A program made the position numbers and the translations under genes. The notes beneath the pieces were generated by a model. It was given only the letters and a program-made list of their open reading frames with translations, did not search any database and was not told where the DNA came from. Of a stretch of DNA of 22,418 nucleotides, positions 14,472-21,555 are shown in pieces; the stretch's first letter is position 1; each line of letters begins with the position of its first letter. This stretch comes from Acidobacteriota bacterium (lineage in GTDB: Bacteria > Acidobacteriota > Thermoanaerobaculia > Thermoanaerobaculales > Sulfomarinibacteraceae), in assembly GCA_030637805.1 (NCBI GenBank), contig DAOWFV010000063.1:1-22418 (forward strand), read 5' to 3'.

Positions 14472-15680
14472 TTATCCATCGTCTGAACCGGGGTCATTGA
14501 TGGGAACCCACTGATGAGGTATATGAACAATTCCAAACGGATATTCCTCGTATTCTACGTTAAATGCGTCCTCCACAATCCAGGTATCGTGGATGTGGAG
14601 GCCGTCCTCGGCGAGCAGGAAGACGTAGAGCTTGAAGGTGTTCTTGACCAGCGGCAGCTCCGGAATCGAGAGCCGGACCGTGTGACGGGTGCGTCCGCTC
14701 CACGGGCCGGCGCCGCTGCGGTGGGAGAGGAAGGAGGCCACCTCCACCTCGTCCGGCCGGTTGAGACCGACGCAGAGGTGGAAGGCCATCTCGGGATCGT
14801 CGCAGCTCCAGCGGATCTCTAGCTCCAGGGGCCGCCCGTGGCGGTAGGTCGATCCGGTAAGCAGACGCACATCGTCGATCCGGGCCGGCGCTGACGGCGG
14901 GGCCCCGACGATCTCCGACGCCTCCTCGCCGTGATTCGACTTCGCATCGAGGAACGCCTCGTAACGGGGCACCACCTGCTGGGTCGGGCCCAGGGCCTCG
15001 ACGTGCCCGTCGCGCAGCCACAAAGTCCGCTCGCAAAAGGCCGAGATGTAGTACATGGCGTGCGAGCAAATCAGCAGAGTGCCTCCTCCGTCTAAGTAGC
15101 TCTTCAGGTGCACCATGCACTTCTTCTGGAAATAACCGTCGCCCACCGACAGCGCCTCGTCGATGATGAGCACGTCGGGCTCCACCTGGGTCGCGATTGC
15201 AAAGCCCAGGCGCATGACCATGCCCGTCGAGTACGTTTTGATGGGTTGATCGAGGAAGCTCCCCAGCTCTGAGAACTCGATGATCCGGGGGATGCGCTCG
15301 TCGACTTCGTTGCGGCTGAGACCCAGCATGGCTGCGTTGAGGACAATGTTTTGCCGGCCGGTGAGCTCCGGGTGGAAGGCTGAGCCGAGCTCCAGGATCG
15401 AGGCGACGGACCCCTGCAGTCGAATCTTGCCGGAGGTCGCCGCCGTGACCCCGGCTAGGATCTTGAGGAGAGTGCTCTTGCCGGCGCCGTTCTCGCCGAT
15501 GAGGCCGAATCCCTCACCCCTCTCAACCTCGAAGCTCACGTCCTTGAGGGCATGGAAGGCGCTGTGGCGGGGTCGGCGCAGGAGGGCTTCGAAGAGCCGG
15601 TCGGCGGGCCGGGCGTAGACCCTGTAGGTCTTCGAGAGATCCTCGGCTGACACCACGGGTGGATCGTGGGGGTGCGTCAT
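14472..15680 (-). CDS. wzt: Polysaccharide ABC exporter ATPase, Wzt type with carbohydrate-binding tail
   Basis: 402 residues. The ATPase domain has Walker A GENGAGKST (62-70), signature YSTGMVMRL (150-158), Walker B VLIIDE (170-175) and the switch His in LLICSHAMYY. After a linker (about 245-265) comes a beta-rich Wzt C-terminal domain (265-400), which in known O-antigen exporters recognises the modified chain end. With Wzm it drives ATP-dependent export of finished lipid-linked glycan across the inner membrane. The last ~35 codons (14472 to about 14580) are strikingly AT-rich (38% G+C in 14521-14580 against 67% in 14641-14700), as if the tail had been swapped by recombination. It starts 7 bases after the wzm stop. 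Confidence 0.94.
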   Translation of the reverse strand: MTHPHDPPVVSAEDLSKTYRVYARPADRLFEALLRRPRHSAFHALKDVSFEVERGEGFGLIGENGAGKSTLLKILAGVTAATSGKIRLQGSVASILELGSAFHPELTGRQNIVLNAAMLGLSRNEVDERIPRIIEFSELGSFLDQPIKTYSTGMVMRLGFAIATQVEPDVLIIDEALSVGDGYFQKKCMVHLKSYLDGGGTLLICSHAMYYISAFCERTLWLRDGHVEALGPTQQVVPRYEAFLDAKSNHGEEASEIVGAPPSAPARIDDVRLLTGSTYRHGRPLELEIRWSCDDPEMAFHLCVGLNRPDEVEVASFLSHRSGAGPWSGRTRHTVRLSIPELPLVKNTFKLYVFLLAEDGLHIHDTWIVEDAFNVEYEEYPFGIVHIPHQWVPINDPGSDDG

Positions 15681-15687
15681 ATCGGGC

Positions 15688-16515
15688 TCAGATCTCGTCC
15701 GCGAAGGCCGGACGCAACCGGCGGAAGACCCAGATGCCGGCCACCAGGGTCACCGCCGCCGTGGTGATCAATGGAGCGAGGGAGAGCAGGGACGGCAGCT
15801 CGCCGCCAAGGAGGGCCTCGCGATAGAGGGTCACCAGCCCCGTCAGGGGGTTGAGCTCGAGGAACGGCCGAAAGCGCTCGGGCACCAGGCTCAGGGGGTA
15901 GACGATCGGGGTCAGGTAGAACCAGGCCTGCAACAGCATGCCGTTGATTTGGGCGGTGTCGCGGAGGAAGACGTTAATCGCTGCGGACAGAAAACCGAGC
16001 CCCGCGGTGAGAGCGACCTGCAGGGGGACGGCCAGCAGGAGAAGCCACAATCCGGAGGCCGAAAACTGCCCCGTAACGCCCAGAACGAACAGGAACATGC
16101 CCAGGGCGATGGCCTCGTGGAGCAGGGCCGCAAAGACCACCGCCCACACCAGGAGGTCGGAGGGGAAGGACATCTTCTTCACCAGTGTGGCGCTGTCGGT
16201 GATGGCGGTGGTGGCTCGCAAGATCCCCTCCTGCATCGCCATCCACGGCAGCAGGCCGCAGAACAAGAAGACCGCGAAGTTCGCGGTGCGTTCGCCAATC
16301 CCCGGCGAGACCTTCATGACCGTGCTGAACAGGAAGGTGAAGAGAGCCAGGCTCCACAACGGCTGCACGAAGGACCACAGAAAACCCAGGGCCGAGCCCG
16401 CGTAGCGGCCCTTGAAATCGCGGCGCGTGAACTCGCCAAGCAGGAAGAGTGAGTGATTCAGCATTTGTCGGACGAGTCTGATCGACCCGTATCGAGGGAG
16501 TTTAGCAGCCCCCAT
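15688..16515 (-). CDS. wzm: Polysaccharide ABC exporter permease, Wzm type
   Basis: 275 residues of an ABC-2 type inner-membrane permease with about six helices. The N-terminal LLGEFTRRDFKGRYAGSALG segment and LGFLWSFVQPLWSLALF helix are hallmarks of Wzm/TagG/RfbD proteins, as is the end NPLTGLVTLYREALLGG. It forms the channel with Wzt. First gene of the minus-strand operon, divergent from the YfhO-like gene. ATG 16515 has no strong SD, so the start could lie further in, but the N-terminal length suits the family. Confidence 0.93.
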   Translation of the reverse strand: MGAAKLPRYGSIRLVRQMLNHSLFLLGEFTRRDFKGRYAGSALGFLWSFVQPLWSLALFTFLFSTVMKVSPGIGERTANFAVFLFCGLLPWMAMQEGILRATTAITDSATLVKKMSFPSDLLVWAVVFAALLHEAIALGMFLFVLGVTGQFSASGLWLLLLAVPLQVALTAGLGFLSAAINVFLRDTAQINGMLLQAWFYLTPIVYPLSLVPERFRPFLELNPLTGLVTLYREALLGGELPSLLSLAPLITTAAVTLVAGIWVFRRLRPAFADEI

Positions 16516-16708
16516 TCAGCAATGTCGGATGAGCCGACGGTCCAAGAACCCTACGTTTCTGCGGTGTAAGGCGTTGGGCAGGGGACGTGGCACGGTGTCC
16601 AGATCTGAATTGAGGAGGATGGGGACGGATGAGATCGGTCCCGTGGAGGCCGGTGAGATATGCGGACCAGGCTTGACGAGCCATGGTAGCCCAACCACAC
16701 TCGCACCG
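16516..16708. other. Divergent control region between wzm and the YfhO-like gene
   Basis: 193 bases between divergent starts; both promoters should lie here. No consensus promoter is clear. TTGACG (16673-16678) with CACACT 17 bases on is only a weak plus-strand candidate. The plus-strand frame stays open through the region from 16529, but that extension is polar, unlike a membrane-protein N-terminus, and I read it as non-coding. Confidence 0.4.
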
Positions 16709-18928
16709 ATGTCTCTCTACCTGTGGACGCTGCTGCCGCTGGTGCTCCTGCACCTCTGGTTTTTCAGGCGGCATCGCCGGGCGTTCCGCTTCCAACTCCT
16801 CCTCAACCTGGTCCTCGCCGCGGTCGTTGGCCCGGCGCTGTGGAGCGGCGGTGATTTGAATTCGATCCGCTGCATCCAGGGCAATTCCCCGTTTGTGAAT
16901 GTCGAGTGGTCGCCGAGAACCGCCCTGCAGCCGACCCAGTCGGACCTGGTCCTCCAGTTCCACCCGTGGTGGGAGGAGGCAAGACGTCAGCTCCTGCGGG
17001 GCCGGCTGCCCCAAATTCAACCCGGGGTCGGCGCCGGCCTGCCGCTCCTCGCCAATGGCCAGACGGGTTTGGCGGCGCCGGTCATGCTGCCGGTGTGGCT
17101 CCACGGTCCCGAGCGCGGCACCACCGTGATGGCCTTCTGGAAGCTGGAGCTGGCCGGGCTGGGCGCTTTTCTGTTGCTGCTGCGGGTCTGGCGACTGCGG
17201 TGGACGGCGGCTGCCGTGGGTGGCGTGGCATGGGCGGGTTCGCCATACCTGGTCGGCTGGCTGCTGGTGCCGCTGGCGTGGGCCACGGCCGCCCTGCCCT
17301 GGACCTGGTGGGCTGCGTGTTGGGTCATGCGCCGACGGGCCCCGCGATGGGGTCCGGCCGCGGTCGGGCTCGGTTTTGGGTGGCTCATGGGAGGGGGACT
17401 CCACCCGGAGACGGCGGCGATCGTCTGCGGATCGGCCCTCCTGGCGGCGTTCTTCCTCCACCCTCGGCGGTGGAGGCGACCGATGGTGATTGCTGCGGTT
17501 GCTGGTGTAGCTGCGATCGCCTTGGCCTGGCCGACCGTCGGTTACATCAAGGCTTCGTCCCGGGCGGCGCTGAGCGCCCACGAGGCGGCCAACCGCGAGG
17601 GATTGCCGTGGTCCATCCAACGCGACCTCGTGCGCCAAATTGTTGTGCCGGCAAGCATGGGGCACCCGGGACGGGCGGATTGGCGGCCCTCCTATCCGCA
17701 CGCCCCGGGCGCCGCGGGGGTGGGCGGAGTTCTCCTAGCGCTGGTAGCGGCCGGCCGGATGCGTCGTCGGTACCGTCGCCTGGCCTTGGCAGCGGGCGCC
17801 ACAACGGGCCTCGGCCTGGTACTGCTGGTGCGAATTCCTCCGCTGGATGCTCTTCTGGTGCGGATCCCTCCGCTTGACCAGATGACGGTGCCCCGGTTCG
17901 GGGTGCTCATTCCCTGGGGGATCATCGTCCTCGCCGCGCTGGCTCTTGATGGCGCCCTTGATGGGCGCGTGCGGCCGACACTCCAGCGCCTGGTTCCCGC
18001 GATCGTCATGGCGGTCTTCGCACTGTGGGCGGCGCCGTGGCACTTGAGATCGTCGGTCGACGTCGGGCTGGTGGTGTTGTCGGTCGCTGCGGCGTTTGTG
18101 GTCGGCCTGCTCGGTCGTCGAAGCCTCCTGCCCCTTCTGGCGGCCGGAGAGCTGGCCCTGCTGGCCCTGGGGATCAACCCGGTGGCCGACCCGGCCGATC
18201 GTCTGCCGCGGCCGGCGCTGCTGGAACGGCTGGTGGATATGCAGGCCGCCGACCCGTGCCGGGTGATGGGGATTCGGCGGGCGCTGCCTCCCAACCTCGC
18301 AGCTCGCTACGGATTACGGGATTTCCGCGCCTCGGGCCCCTTGAGGCCGGCGCCCTTCGCGCGCTTGATGGGGGTGCTCGGGGAACCGCGGACCATCCTC
18401 GGAGGACCTCTGCAGCGAGCGCCGGCGAGTCTGTGCGGCGCTTGGGGCGTGGGTCTGGCGGTGACGCCCCCCGGGCGCGAGCTCCCGGTTTGGGAGCGCG
18501 AGTACTCCGATGCCGACGGTACCATCTGGTCCAACCCCCAGCTGCTGCCCGAGGTCCGAGTGGTTGGGCGGGTGGTTCCGGCGCCAAACGATCGGGGGGT
18601 CCTCGCAAAGTTGGTCGAAGATGTGGATTTCGAGTCGGCCGCTCTGGTGCCACCGGGCGGGCCGCCGGTCGGGGCGGCATCGGCGACACTCGAGATTCTA
18701 CAGCGGACACCGTCGCGGCTTCGGGCGGCGGTGGCGTGTGACGGGCCATGTCTCCTGGTTCTCGCCCAGCCCTGGGCGCCGGGCTGGAAGGCTTCGGTGG
18801 ACGGCCGATCGGTTCATCCCGTCCTCGCCGACCTTGCCGGGCTCGGCGTGGTGGTTCCCGCTGGCCGCCACGAGGTGGAGCTCGCCTACCATCCCTGGCG
18901 CTGGCAGCGGTCGCCTCTGTTACCCTGA
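16709..18928 (+). CDS. YfhO-like membrane glycosyltransferase
   Basis: 739 residues. It begins with a membrane segment (MSLYLWTLLPLVLLHLWFF) and has many helices to about residue 500. Its soluble C-terminus ends in the YfhO-type beta motif GWKASVDGRSV, then VVVPAGRHEVELAYHPW. YfhO-family GT-C proteins transfer sugars from polyprenyl-phosphate outside the membrane; in Bacillus subtilis YfhO works with the donor-making enzyme CsbB. Here a donor-making GT2 directly follows with a one-base overlap (TGATG), so the same pairing is likely. ATG 16709 is preferred because it starts directly with the membrane helix. ATG 16619 is in frame but sits too close to its GAGGAGG, and the extension is polar. 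A 10-residue tandem duplication lies at 17822-17881. Confidence 0.82.
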   Translation: MSLYLWTLLPLVLLHLWFFRRHRRAFRFQLLLNLVLAAVVGPALWSGGDLNSIRCIQGNSPFVNVEWSPRTALQPTQSDLVLQFHPWWEEARRQLLRGRLPQIQPGVGAGLPLLANGQTGLAAPVMLPVWLHGPERGTTVMAFWKLELAGLGAFLLLLRVWRLRWTAAAVGGVAWAGSPYLVGWLLVPLAWATAALPWTWWAACWVMRRRAPRWGPAAVGLGFGWLMGGGLHPETAAIVCGSALLAAFFLHPRRWRRPMVIAAVAGVAAIALAWPTVGYIKASSRAALSAHEAANREGLPWSIQRDLVRQIVVPASMGHPGRADWRPSYPHAPGAAGVGGVLLALVAAGRMRRRYRRLALAAGATTGLGLVLLVRIPPLDALLVRIPPLDQMTVPRFGVLIPWGIIVLAALALDGALDGRVRPTLQRLVPAIVMAVFALWAAPWHLRSSVDVGLVVLSVAAAFVVGLLGRRSLLPLLAAGELALLALGINPVADPADRLPRPALLERLVDMQAADPCRVMGIRRALPPNLAARYGLRDFRASGPLRPAPFARLMGVLGEPRTILGGPLQRAPASLCGAWGVGLAVTPPGRELPVWEREYSDADGTIWSNPQLLPEVRVVGRVVPAPNDRGVLAKLVEDVDFESAALVPPGGPPVGAASATLEILQRTPSRLRAAVACDGPCLLVLAQPWAPGWKASVDGRSVHPVLADLAGLGVVVPAGRHEVELAYHPWRWQRSPLLP
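17822..17881 (+). repeat. In-frame 30-bp tandem duplication
   Basis: Encodes LLVRIPPLDA then LLVRIPPLDQ. The first nine residues are identical in both copies, while five of those nine codons differ synonymously. The duplication is therefore old and kept at protein level. It lies in the loop where YfhO relatives have a single P-P-L/F motif. Confidence 0.85.
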
Positions 18929-19653
18929 TGTGCATGGAGCGGCAGCCAGACCTCTCGGTGGTGGTTCCGGTCTTCAACGAGATCGACAACATCGAGGTTT
19001 TTCTCGAGCGCGTGCGCTCCACCCTTGACGGGGCGGGCATCACCTGGGAGCTGCTGGCGGTGGATGACGGCTCGACCGACGGCTCCGGCGGGCGCCTGGA
19101 TGAGCTCGCGACCACCGAGGATCGCCTGCGGGTGCTGCACTTCGTGGAGAACTGCGGCCAGTCCTCGGCCCTCGACGCCGGCTTCCGGTACGCGCGGGCG
19201 CCGCTGGTGGCTCTCCTCGACGCCGACCTGCAGACCTATCCCGAAGACCTGCCGAAGCTGCTGGAGATTCTCGAGGCCGAAGGCGTAGACGCGGTGGTGG
19301 GCATCCGAGCCGAGCGCCAGGACACGGGCTGGAAGCGCTTCAGCTCACGTTTTGCCAACGGGGTGCGCAACCGCCTCACCCGGGAAAACATCGAGGACAC
19401 CGGCTGCCCGATCAAGGTCTTCAAGGCCGAGGCGATCCGGTCGGTGAGGGCCTTCACCGGGATGCACCGATTCCTGCCGACCCTACTACGGATGGAGGGC
19501 TTCACCGTACGCCAGGTCCCGGTACGCCATGCCGCGCGCGCCGCCGGCAGCAGCAAGTACGGCACCTGGGACCGCGCGCTCTCCGGCCTGCGGGACGCCC
19601 TGGGCGTTCGCTGGCTGCAGGATCGGCATCCGCGCTGGAGATTGCACGACTAG
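18928..19653 (+). CDS. DPM1/CsbB-like polyprenyl-phosphate glycosyltransferase (GT2)
   Basis: 241 residues forming one GT-A domain. Visible: SVVVPVFNEIDNI, VDDGSTDGSG (46-55), ALLDADLQTYPEDLP with the DXD at Asp98/Asp100, and RHAARAAGSSKYG near 200-212, where DPM1-type enzymes have a Ser-Lys-Tyr/Phe loop. It should move a sugar from a nucleotide onto polyprenyl phosphate at the cytoplasmic face, supplying the YfhO-like enzyme. Unlike CsbB or GtrB it lacks C-terminal membrane helices, like the single-domain DPM1 type. ATG 18928 overlaps the YfhO stop; ATG 18934 is an alternative. No separate flippase gene is visible. Convergent with glpD. Confidence 0.88.
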   Translation: MCMERQPDLSVVVPVFNEIDNIEVFLERVRSTLDGAGITWELLAVDDGSTDGSGGRLDELATTEDRLRVLHFVENCGQSSALDAGFRYARAPLVALLDADLQTYPEDLPKLLEILEAEGVDAVVGIRAERQDTGWKRFSSRFANGVRNRLTRENIEDTGCPIKVFKAEAIRSVRAFTGMHRFLPTLLRMEGFTVRQVPVRHAARAAGSSKYGTWDRALSGLRDALGVRWLQDRHPRWRLHD

Positions 19654-19663
19654 CCCACTGCAC

Positions 19664-19948
19664 CTCAGATTCCTGCCCGTCTCGGTCTCCATGCTCGTGC
19701 CCGATGTCCAGTAGAGCGCTTCAGGTTTCAGCGCGACCTTTTGTTGTCGCGCTCCCCGAGAGAGCCCCCCTTGACCATGCTTGGGACCCAACGGGATGGT
19801 CGCCACAGCGCCCACGCCCCCAATATTGTCAAGGACGGCACGTCCGGTCAGCGCGCCCAGGCGCGGGCAGAAGGAACCACAATTCTGGTCGTTTCCGCGC
19901 GCCGATAATTCCTAATTCCGAACTCCTAATTCCTAATTCCGAATTCCC
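19664..19948 (-). repeat. Composite intergenic repeat, copy 2
   Basis: Fills the gap between the convergent GT2 and glpD genes and runs into the glpD 3' end. Read on the minus strand, the order is as in copy 1 (731-966): heptamer tract (19948-19907), palindromic core (19869-19850, 19 of 20 bases like copy 1), CTCTCGGG block, conserved 46-base block (19741-19696, 38 of 46, no gaps) and a degenerate hexamer tract (about 19703-19664). A local hairpin (AGCGCGAC at 19730-19737, GTCGCGCT at 19746-19753) lies inside; without a T-run it is a weak terminator candidate. No transposase or convincing gene is seen. Confidence 0.75.
19907..19948 (-). repeat. Heptamer tandem repeat, six units
   Basis: Six consecutive 7-base units on the plus strand: AATTCCT, AATTCCG, AACTCCT, AATTCCT, AATTCCG, AATTCCC. 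Same period and similar sequence (AATTYCG) as the tract at 731-755. The glpD stop codon (19933-19935) lies across the fourth and fifth units. Confidence 0.92.
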
Positions 19949-21555
19949 TCGAGGGTCCACGCCTCGAGCGCGGTGAGAAACCGTTCGCGCTCGTGCTGCC
20001 AGTCCTTGAAGCTCCAGCCGAGCTCGCGGCGGAGAATGGGGCGCAGGGCGGGTAGCAGGGAGGCCGCGGTCTCCGGCTCCCACATCCCCAGGCGCACGCG
20101 GCGCAGCAGCAGGTCCTCGAGATGAAGGACCGCGCTCCAGCGGCTGTGGGCCCGCACCTCCGCGGCGCAGAGGTCGAGGCCGGGTCGGAGGGGCCGCAGC
20201 TCGGATCGCCCGCGGGCGAGGAGGATCGCGCTCCAGGAGAGACCACCGAGACGCCGTGCCATTCCCTCGGCGACGGCGGGCTCCAGACCCCGGGCATCCT
20301 GAAGCCGGCTTCCGAGATCGCGCGGCGCCAAACCGGCGAGAGGGGTGCCCTTGGTCATACAGCGCGCCACGTGCCGCGTCCTCTCCTCGGGCAGCCGTTC
20401 GAGGATCGCGTCCACGGCCTCCTCGGCGGTGCTTCGCCAGGTCGTGAGCTTGCCGCCGGACACGGTGAGCACGCCGTTCTCTTCCCAGATGTCCTCCTCA
20501 CGGCTCGCTTCCGAGGGATCGTCGACGTGGATGTCGAGGATCGGTCGCAGACCGGCGAAGGCTCCGCGCACCTTCGAGCGGTCGACGCCGCGGTCGGGGA
20601 ACGCGGCGGCGGCCGCGCGCAGCAGGTAGCCCACCTCGTCCTCGGTGGGCCGCGGATCGTCGAGATCTCCCTCGTGAAAATGGTCGGTTGTGCCGAGGAG
20701 AATCCCCTCGGGATGCGGGATCAGGAAGATCGGCCGGCCGTCATCGGGGGCGGGAAAGGAGACCGCCATCGACAGGGGGAGAAGCTCGGAGGGCAGGATG
20801 AGGTGGATGCCACGCGACGGGCGGACGCGGCGGCCCTCGATGCCGAGGCGCTCGCGCACGGCGTCGGTCCACACCCCGCTGGCGTTGACCACCAGGCGGG
20901 CGCCGATCCGGTGGGTGGCGCCGGTTTCGAGGTCGCGCACTACCAGTCCGACGGCGCGGCCAGTTGCGTCCCTCACCGCCTCGAGGGCCTCGCAGCGGGT
21001 CAGTACTCCGGCGCCGTATGCGTGCGCGGTGGCGGCCACCGCGAGAGTGAGACGGGCGTCGTCGGCCATGGCGTCGGTGTAGGCGAGGCCGCGGTCGAGA
21101 CCGTCCGTCTCGAGGCCCGGCACCAGCTCCGAGACCTCCCCGAGGTCAAGCTGGGTGTGCTTTTCGGGGCGGGCGGTGAGGCGGTCGTACATCCACAGGC
21201 CCAGATCCACCTGCCACCCGGGTGTGCGGTCGCCACGGAAGGCCGGATACAGGAAGCGTATGGGGTGCACGAGGTGAGGGTCGAGAGCGAGCATGCGGTC
21301 GCGTTCGCGACAGGCGAGGCGGGTGATGCGGAACTGCATCTGTTTGAGGTAGCGGAGGCCCCCATGGACCAGCTTCGACGACCGCGAGGAAGTGCCGGAG
21401 GCGATGTCTCCCCGCTCCACGAGGAGGACGCGGAGGCCGCGCTGGGCGGCGTCGAGAAGGACGCCGCAGCCGGTAATGCCTCCGCCCACCAACACCACGT
21501 CGACGGTGTCGTCGAGCATTGCCAGTGAGGTGTGGCGCCAGTGGGGGGGGAACAT
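19933..21555 (-). CDS. glpD: FAD-dependent glycerol-3-phosphate dehydrogenase
   Basis: 540 residues. Oxidises sn-glycerol 3-phosphate to dihydroxyacetone phosphate, passing electrons to quinone at the inner membrane. The FAD-binding VLVGGGITGCGVLLDAA (Gly24, Gly26, Gly29) and the GlpD signature ASGTSSRSSKLVHGGLRYL (52-70) are clear. Also visible are VVNASGVWTD, LGTTDHFHEGD and VSGGKLTTWRS, and a C-terminal helical DAO_C domain. ATG 21555 has GGAGAG 3 bases upstream and overlaps the preceding stop by one base; ATG 21519 is an alternative. Codons 2-4 contain a run of eight C (21543-21550). The last codons (Gly-Ile-Arg-Asn) and the stop come from the heptamer repeat tract, so the C-terminal tip is repeat-derived. 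Probably co-transcribed with the AGPS-like gene. Confidence 0.95.
   Translation of the reverse strand: MFPPHWRHTSLAMLDDTVDVVLVGGGITGCGVLLDAAQRGLRVLLVERGDIASGTSSRSSKLVHGGLRYLKQMQFRITRLACRERDRMLALDPHLVHPIRFLYPAFRGDRTPGWQVDLGLWMYDRLTARPEKHTQLDLGEVSELVPGLETDGLDRGLAYTDAMADDARLTLAVAATAHAYGAGVLTRCEALEAVRDATGRAVGLVVRDLETGATHRIGARLVVNASGVWTDAVRERLGIEGRRVRPSRGIHLILPSELLPLSMAVSFPAPDDGRPIFLIPHPEGILLGTTDHFHEGDLDDPRPTEDEVGYLLRAAAAAFPDRGVDRSKVRGAFAGLRPILDIHVDDPSEASREEDIWEENGVLTVSGGKLTTWRSTAEEAVDAILERLPEERTRHVARCMTKGTPLAGLAPRDLGSRLQDARGLEPAVAEGMARRLGGLSWSAILLARGRSELRPLRPGLDLCAAEVRAHSRWSAVLHLEDLLLRRVRLGMWEPETAASLLPALRPILRRELGWSFKDWQHERERFLTALEAWTLEGIRN

Noticed and set aside
16673..16701. Promoter TTGACG-N17-CACACT for the YfhO-like gene
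   Set aside because: The -10 box is poor and would give an almost leaderless transcript; kept only as a remark.
16529..16708. N-terminal extension of the YfhO-like protein (start at 16529 or 16619)
   Set aside because: Polar, Arg/Gly-rich sequence before an obvious membrane start at 16709; the SD at 16619 directly touches the ATG.
19730..19753. Hairpin between the convergent GT2 and glpD genes as a rho-independent terminator
   Set aside because: 8-bp stem but no T-run on either strand, and the left arm is part of the conserved repeat block, so termination cannot be claimed.
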